Both the position numbers and the translations under genes were made by a program. From IMG/VR virus record IMGVR_UViG_3300033997_000136, positions 124,001 through 188,000 of that record: a stretch of 64,000 bases of DNA. The stretch is one strand, 5' to 3'. Position 1 is the stretch's first letter. Every line of letters begins with the position of its first letter. Below, one piece after another: positions 59,626 through 64,000 of the stretch. This DNA comes from a virus. The notes below the pieces were generated by a model. The model had not been told where the DNA came from. It saw nothing but the letters and a program-made list of their open reading frames with translations, and made no database searches.

Positions 59626-61689
59626 TTATGCAGCGGCTGCTAATTGAGCACGGTCACGTGCGATGATGGTGTAGCTACCCACATAGCGACGGTCGTTCGT
59701 GTAAACAACGATGTCTGCGCTGTAAGCATAACCTAATGCCACATCTTCATCGGTGAAATAAGTATTCACCTCGATGATATAACGATCATCAAAACGAGCA
59801 CCATCGCGGATATCAGTTAAGATATCGTTGTTAGATTTCGTGATGAACTCTTCAGGCGTCATCCGGCTGTGACCGCCAGACATGCGTCGCCAGTTACGCT
59901 CAGCAACCTTTTCCATCTCGGTAAAGACGAATACGTTTACTAAGTCGTTTAATGAAGAACGTTTATCTTCGTACACGGACTGGAATGCCGGAATAAACAA
60001 ACGTTTGTTGTGGTCAAAGGTTTGCACGCCGATAAGACCTAAGTCCCAATCGCTATTCGCTGCAGTTTCACGTTTGTACGTCAGGTTTACGTTCTTGAAT
60101 AAACTGATGACGTTGCCCGGAGATTCGTCGAAACGATTCGCATCGTCCCACTCACCTGTGCCAGCACCCATATACTTACTAAACATGTCAGCAAGTTCGA
60201 TAGTCAGCGGCAGTAAACCAGGATAACTTTCATCCGTTAACCAACCTGAGTGACCCATGATAGCGATACGACATGCTGGAGTACCGAATAATTCAGACTC
60301 AACAAAGTTACGAGCATATGCACGTAAAGCAGCTAAAGCAGACGCTTCGGCTTCTAAGTCATTCTGAGGTGCATCGACATCCTGTGTACACACAATTGCC
60401 ATCACATCTTTACGAACACCTACAGGACGCATCAACGCGTACTTAGTATCCATTGGGAAACCAGTGTCGTAATAAATGCTAAGTGGAAGTGCAGCACTAT
60501 CCAAATAGTTAAACGGCGATTCGGTGTAGTTGCTTAAATGGAACTTCACAGATTCAGCAAACGCTGCGTTTGACAGAGTACCGTCGCCACCGCCTACACA
60601 GTAGTGGTTTGAGTATTGAGTCAGACTGATACCGTCATTACCTAAATCAGCTAACACGATTGCGTTGTATGGAACATCGTCAATGTCGCGTGCAGATAAG
60701 AAGTTAATCAGGTACTTACCTTCTTCTGTATCTTCAGGCCAATCTAAGTGGAACGACTTTTCAGCGTCGTACAGTAAACCAACCAGCTCGTCAATAAACT
60801 CCGAATAGAAGTGAATATCTGAGAAGTTGCCTGATGTTTCTGGACGCACGTTTGGATTTTTGTATGCTTTCTGAACAACGTCAGGTGCATACAGTTTTTG
60901 TTTGGTGCGGCTGACTACTGAACCTGGTTTAAAGGTAAAGTCAACATACTCACCGCCACGCGCTGTTAACACTTCACTTGGTTGTGAACGATTGTCGGCA
61001 CGTTTGATTTGCTGTATGCGGAAAATAAAGGCAGCATTTTCAGCCACGGCTTCTGTGTTAACACCATAGCTGTTACCAACCGGTGCCCACATACGGTAAC
61101 CTTTGTTGTTACCATGTTCGCCGAAACTTGCAACTTTAGAATCGCAGATTGGGTAAAGTACAGACTGTGCACCACCAGTTGTTGTTTGTGTACCTACTAA
61201 CTTCGTTGCCTCAGCAAAGTTGGTTGCAGGTAATTTCACGAACTTAATCCGGTAGCCAGGTACAGTATCACCCGTTGGTTGTGGTAAACCGTTAGCACCT
61301 AACACTAAACGACCCGCAGTATCGCGAATATAGGTTGGTACTTGGTCAGCTAACACATCAGCACAAAGACGCATAGTTGCTGGGTCTGGTGCATCTTCAG
61401 GTTGGATACGCTGATAAATCGCAGCGTTACCGTTCCCGTTAACAATGTTAGCCAAAACAGTTTGGTGATTTGCAAACTTCGAATCTAACTCGAATGTCTT
61501 GCTACCATACGCTCTGATTCGTTCATCACCCACCAGTAATTGAGGGTAAATATTCCCTTCTTCAGCATAAATGAAAATATGCGGAAGGTGAGTAGGAAGC
61601 GAGTCTATCGTGGCTGCAAGTACATCCGGCGTTTGATCCTGCACACCATTTAAAATAGCGCGCGGTCTTGAGTTTAGGGCGACGGTCAT
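59626..61689 (-). CDS. Tail sheath protein
   Basis: A 687-residue sheath subunit forming the contractile outer tail. It has the sheath-like N-terminus (SRPRAILNGVQDQTPDVLA), a large insert domain, FVESELFGTPACRIAIMGHSGWL near residue 457, and a C-terminal domain (DRYIIEVNTYFTDEDVALGY, RYVGSYTIIARDRAQL) typical of T4 gp18/phiKZ gp29-type sheaths. Length is close to phiKZ gp29 as I recall it. A strong AAGGAGGG precedes the ATG. It heads a two-gene unit with the tube. Confidence 0.8.
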   Translation of the reverse strand: MTVALNSRPRAILNGVQDQTPDVLAATIDSLPTHLPHIFIYAEEGNIYPQLLVGDERIRAYGSKTFELDSKFANHQTVLANIVNGNGNAAIYQRIQPEDAPDPATMRLCADVLADQVPTYIRDTAGRLVLGANGLPQPTGDTVPGYRIKFVKLPATNFAEATKLVGTQTTTGGAQSVLYPICDSKVASFGEHGNNKGYRMWAPVGNSYGVNTEAVAENAAFIFRIQQIKRADNRSQPSEVLTARGGEYVDFTFKPGSVVSRTKQKLYAPDVVQKAYKNPNVRPETSGNFSDIHFYSEFIDELVGLLYDAEKSFHLDWPEDTEEGKYLINFLSARDIDDVPYNAIVLADLGNDGISLTQYSNHYCVGGGDGTLSNAAFAESVKFHLSNYTESPFNYLDSAALPLSIYYDTGFPMDTKYALMRPVGVRKDVMAIVCTQDVDAPQNDLEAEASALAALRAYARNFVESELFGTPACRIAIMGHSGWLTDESYPGLLPLTIELADMFSKYMGAGTGEWDDANRFDESPGNVISLFKNVNLTYKRETAANSDWDLGLIGVQTFDHNKRLFIPAFQSVYEDKRSSLNDLVNVFVFTEMEKVAERNWRRMSGGHSRMTPEEFITKSNNDILTDIRDGARFDDRYIIEVNTYFTDEDVALGYAYSADIVVYTNDRRYVGSYTIIARDRAQLAAAA

Positions 61690-61816
61690 GCGACCCTCCT
61701 TATCGTATCAAACTCTGGTGGATGTTATGAGTGATGTATAAGACATCATACAATGATGCCTATCTCGTTATAGGACGTGTATGTAATAAAAGATTTAACC
61801 CGTTGGAGAATTCAAT

Positions 61817-62773
61817 ATGTTTCGTTCACCCTATGCGACAACCGCATGTAAAAATCACGTAATGACCGCTATCGAGAAATCGGTGCGTGATGCAACTAAA
61901 ATATCCGACGGCGTTCGTTACTTAACGATGAGTGACAATCCCCACCACATTTCTAAAGTGGATTGGATTTCTCGGGTGTATTGTGTTGATGCGAATAACA
62001 AAACAATTAGTTTTTTTGCGCATCCGCTTGTCATCCAAATGGATGGCAGTTCCTCAGATGATGTGCACATTGTATTCGATGCTCGTCCAACAACTCGTTT
62101 AGATACGGTTGAAAACAAACTTATTCCAACACCAACGTTTCATTTCCAAAAACTTCGTGCTGACATCATGGATAAGTTGTGGTTGCGTGGAACGCCATCT
62201 GATTTAATGGCCTGTGGTTCATTTCCACATGAAGTGTTTGTTTATTTAATCACAAACACATTAAAGACTCGTTTAAATTTAGATGAGAACATTGCAGGGC
62301 GCATCAGTTGCTTAACTGCGTACTACTACATGTGTTTGTTTGAAGAAGACATTGTCGATGATAAAGAAACCTTTATTAAGGCAATGACAAAAGTATCTCG
62401 TATTGCACGGATGCCACTGCCCGATGTTTTAAACATCATGGGTGAAGAAGATGGTGACCGTATTCGTCCAATGATGAATATCACTGAGTTCTGTGAAGCA
62501 TTATCTACCTACGGACAATCTGCTCGTTTAGAGCGTATGAATGTAGGGATGTTGTTTAGCATGTTAGGTGGTGTATGGATTCGTCCTAACGCAACAGAAA
62601 CTGTATGTGTTGCACTTGAACATCCACCAACATGGTGCGCTATGGTTGCATCTGCTATTGATGATCGTAGTTTAAGTAAAACGACATTAGGTGATGTGTG
62701 CAAGATGCGTGAGCGCATTAGTCGTAACAGCAGTGATTTTGTTGTTGCTTTAAAACGAGCTGTACAAAACTAA
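61817..62773 (+). CDS. Virion-associated protein, unknown
   Basis: A 318-residue protein divergent from the sheath gene, with GGAGAATTCAAT upstream. Mixed alpha/beta: YLITNTLKTRLNLDENIAGR near 144 and FCEALSTYGQSARLERMNVG near 227. Its position beside sheath and tube suggests a tail or head-completion role. The next structural gene starts 13 bases downstream. No family was recognised. Confidence 0.6.
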   Translation: MFRSPYATTACKNHVMTAIEKSVRDATKISDGVRYLTMSDNPHHISKVDWISRVYCVDANNKTISFFAHPLVIQMDGSSSDDVHIVFDARPTTRLDTVENKLIPTPTFHFQKLRADIMDKLWLRGTPSDLMACGSFPHEVFVYLITNTLKTRLNLDENIAGRISCLTAYYYMCLFEEDIVDDKETFIKAMTKVSRIARMPLPDVLNIMGEEDGDRIRPMMNITEFCEALSTYGQSARLERMNVGMLFSMLGGVWIRPNATETVCVALEHPPTWCAMVASAIDDRSLSKTTLGDVCKMRERISRNSSDFVVALKRAVQN

Positions 62774-62786
62774 GTAGGGGGGTCTC

Positions 62787-64000
62787 ATGATTCCATACCT
62801 CATGGACCACGCCATTAATAATGTATGGTGTGCTCCACAACAAGATAAACAAGCGCTAATTAAGTTAGCGCGTTTATCAGGACGAGACGGTGTGAAGAAA
62901 TACATGGATGTCATGTTTCGTCGGGTTTACATGCCAGACAACACACATCGCTTTCATGTATTTCAGATGGGTGGTTGGTATCCCGCAACACTTGGTATTA
63001 AACACTTACCAAATCAATGGGTGAGTCTGGCATCACTTATCCACCAAAGCACACTGATTGCAGGGGTGTATAAAGACAATGGAAAGTTCTTTGCATTGGG
63101 TAGCACCTTTTTGCAGTTTACATCCAATGGAAATATCATTGTTGCGCTAAGACAAGACGTCTATGGAACTGGATACAACGACCCTGAAATATACTTCCGT
63201 GCTTACTCAAACATTTACTATTCGTCTGACCGTTACGTAGGTCCTGCGAATCCTGTTCAGTGTGAAAGTATAAAAAGCACAGGGTTAGTCAGTGTTGTTG
63301 ACTTCCAACGAAAACTGGCTGACATTCAGTTACTTCCAGGTCATGTGTTCATTTATGTAAATGGTACGCTCACCAATCGGATTACACCAACTCAGGTTCG
63401 TGAAGGTGATTTGTTGGAATATGTGTACGACCCAAGTATTGCACTGACGTATGATTTCAAAGTCGGTGAATTAAAGTCGTTTACAAGTACCGTAGATGTC
63501 ATGGAAAAGTTCTTACTTCATTTTAAAGGAGTTGAGCTTGACTCTATTTATTTTGAAGATGACATTGATGTTTATGTTGTTAACAAAAGTGGACAATGGA
63601 TAGATGGTGTGTACTATCATCGACATTTACCGTCTGGACTTCGGATGGTAACGCATCGTGATTATTCACTGTCTGCACAAAGTTTGCTTGAGTTAATCAA
63701 TGAACATGAAAGTACATTCCCTGTAGCGGATGATGCTTTTGTTCGCATTCATCTTCGTTATAGTGGATTTGAACGTAATCTGATTCTTGAAGCAAATCGT
63801 TTGTTTGAGCTGTACAAGTTATCTGATGACGATGTTGAAATGGCGTTGTTAGGGATTAACGCTACTGTACCTGAGTGGAGTGCTGAGAAGTTAGAATACT
63901 CACCTTACACTCAAATCATGGGATGGCGAGCACCGTTGTTAGACGGTACGTTAGTACAAACCATGTATGGGTACAATGCCATGAGTCGTTTGTTTGGAGA
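62787..64000 (+). CDS. Large structural protein, C-terminus beyond window
   Basis: An open frame of 404 or more codons from ATG 62787 (AGGGGGG upstream) to the window end, 13 bases after the previous gene. Beta-rich N-terminal part: FRRVYMPDNTHRFHVFQMGG, then HVFIYVNGTLTNRITPTQV near 188, VREGDLLEYVYDP and FEDDIDVYVVNKSGQWIDG near 250. The VNGTL loop is shared in style with the 411-residue protein at 13652. Probably a baseplate or tail protein. No family name can be given. Confidence 0.6.
   Translation, partial: MIPYLMDHAINNVWCAPQQDKQALIKLARLSGRDGVKKYMDVMFRRVYMPDNTHRFHVFQMGGWYPATLGIKHLPNQWVSLASLIHQSTLIAGVYKDNGKFFALGSTFLQFTSNGNIIVALRQDVYGTGYNDPEIYFRAYSNIYYSSDRYVGPANPVQCESIKSTGLVSVVDFQRKLADIQLLPGHVFIYVNGTLTNRITPTQVREGDLLEYVYDPSIALTYDFKVGELKSFTSTVDVMEKFLLHFKGVELDSIYFEDDIDVYVVNKSGQWIDGVYYHRHLPSGLRMVTHRDYSLSAQSLLELINEHESTFPVADDAFVRIHLRYSGFERNLILEANRLFELYKLSDDDVEMALLGINATVPEWSAEKLEYSPYTQIMGWRAPLLDGTLVQTMYGYNAMSRLFG

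Noticed and set aside
1-64000. tRNA genes
   Set aside because: No cloverleaf-like segment with a TTCRA arm stood out in intergenic gaps; a computed scan was not possible.

Overview
The window is part of a large tailed-phage genome. It carries a contractile-tail sheath and tube pair, a long tail-fibre cassette, a T4 gp21-type prohead protease, a very large virion protein, and a multisubunit RNA polymerase in separate pieces. The polymerase parts are a beta'-like N-terminal subunit with a DFDGD catalytic loop, a 1449-residue beta-like subunit, and a separate 226-residue beta C-terminal piece. Together with UvsX, RNase H and Rad50-like genes, this points to a phiKZ-like jumbo myophage. The run of tape-measure-like protein, beta', beta, two unknowns and protease matches the order I recall from phiKZ (gp181 to gp175), so the polymerase is probably the virion-packaged one. 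The assignment rests on motifs and remembered gene order; no search was run. The host is probably Gram-negative, judging from a lipobox protein beside an inner-membrane protein and a GH108 endolysin. No terminase, major capsid, tubulin or nuclear-shell gene was recognised.

Layout. 1-13.6 kb, minus strand: a partial gene, endolysin, three repeat-rich fibre proteins, a carbohydrate-binding-like fibre protein, a smaller fibre-like protein and small accessory genes. 13.6-17.6 kb: baseplate or tail-type proteins, one with a possible ILEI-like domain and one a spike candidate. 17.7-23.2 kb, plus strand: Rad50-like ATPase, then an accessory cassette of a SLOG-type protein, five tiny ORFs (four of them membrane peptides) and a macro-domain protein. 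23.3-29.2 kb: virion-type proteins, an overlapping membrane-protein/lipoprotein pair and RNase H. 29.3-36.6 kb: UvsX, the beta C-terminal piece and several unknowns. 36.6-55.2 kb: large virion proteins, polymerase and protease. 55.3-58.5 kb: small, probably non-virion genes and a candidate small RNA. 58.7-64 kb: tail tube, sheath, an unknown, and a partial structural gene running off the end.

Transcription is organised as many short units. Most unit ends, including nearly all convergent junctions, carry a strong perfect hairpin, and two of these lie in a 57-bp exact repeat. A TGATAT(A/G) motif sits 25-66 bases before the first gene of six plus-strand units and is a candidate phage promoter element. 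Most start codons have a clear AAGGAG-type ribosome binding site, which was used to correct many starts.
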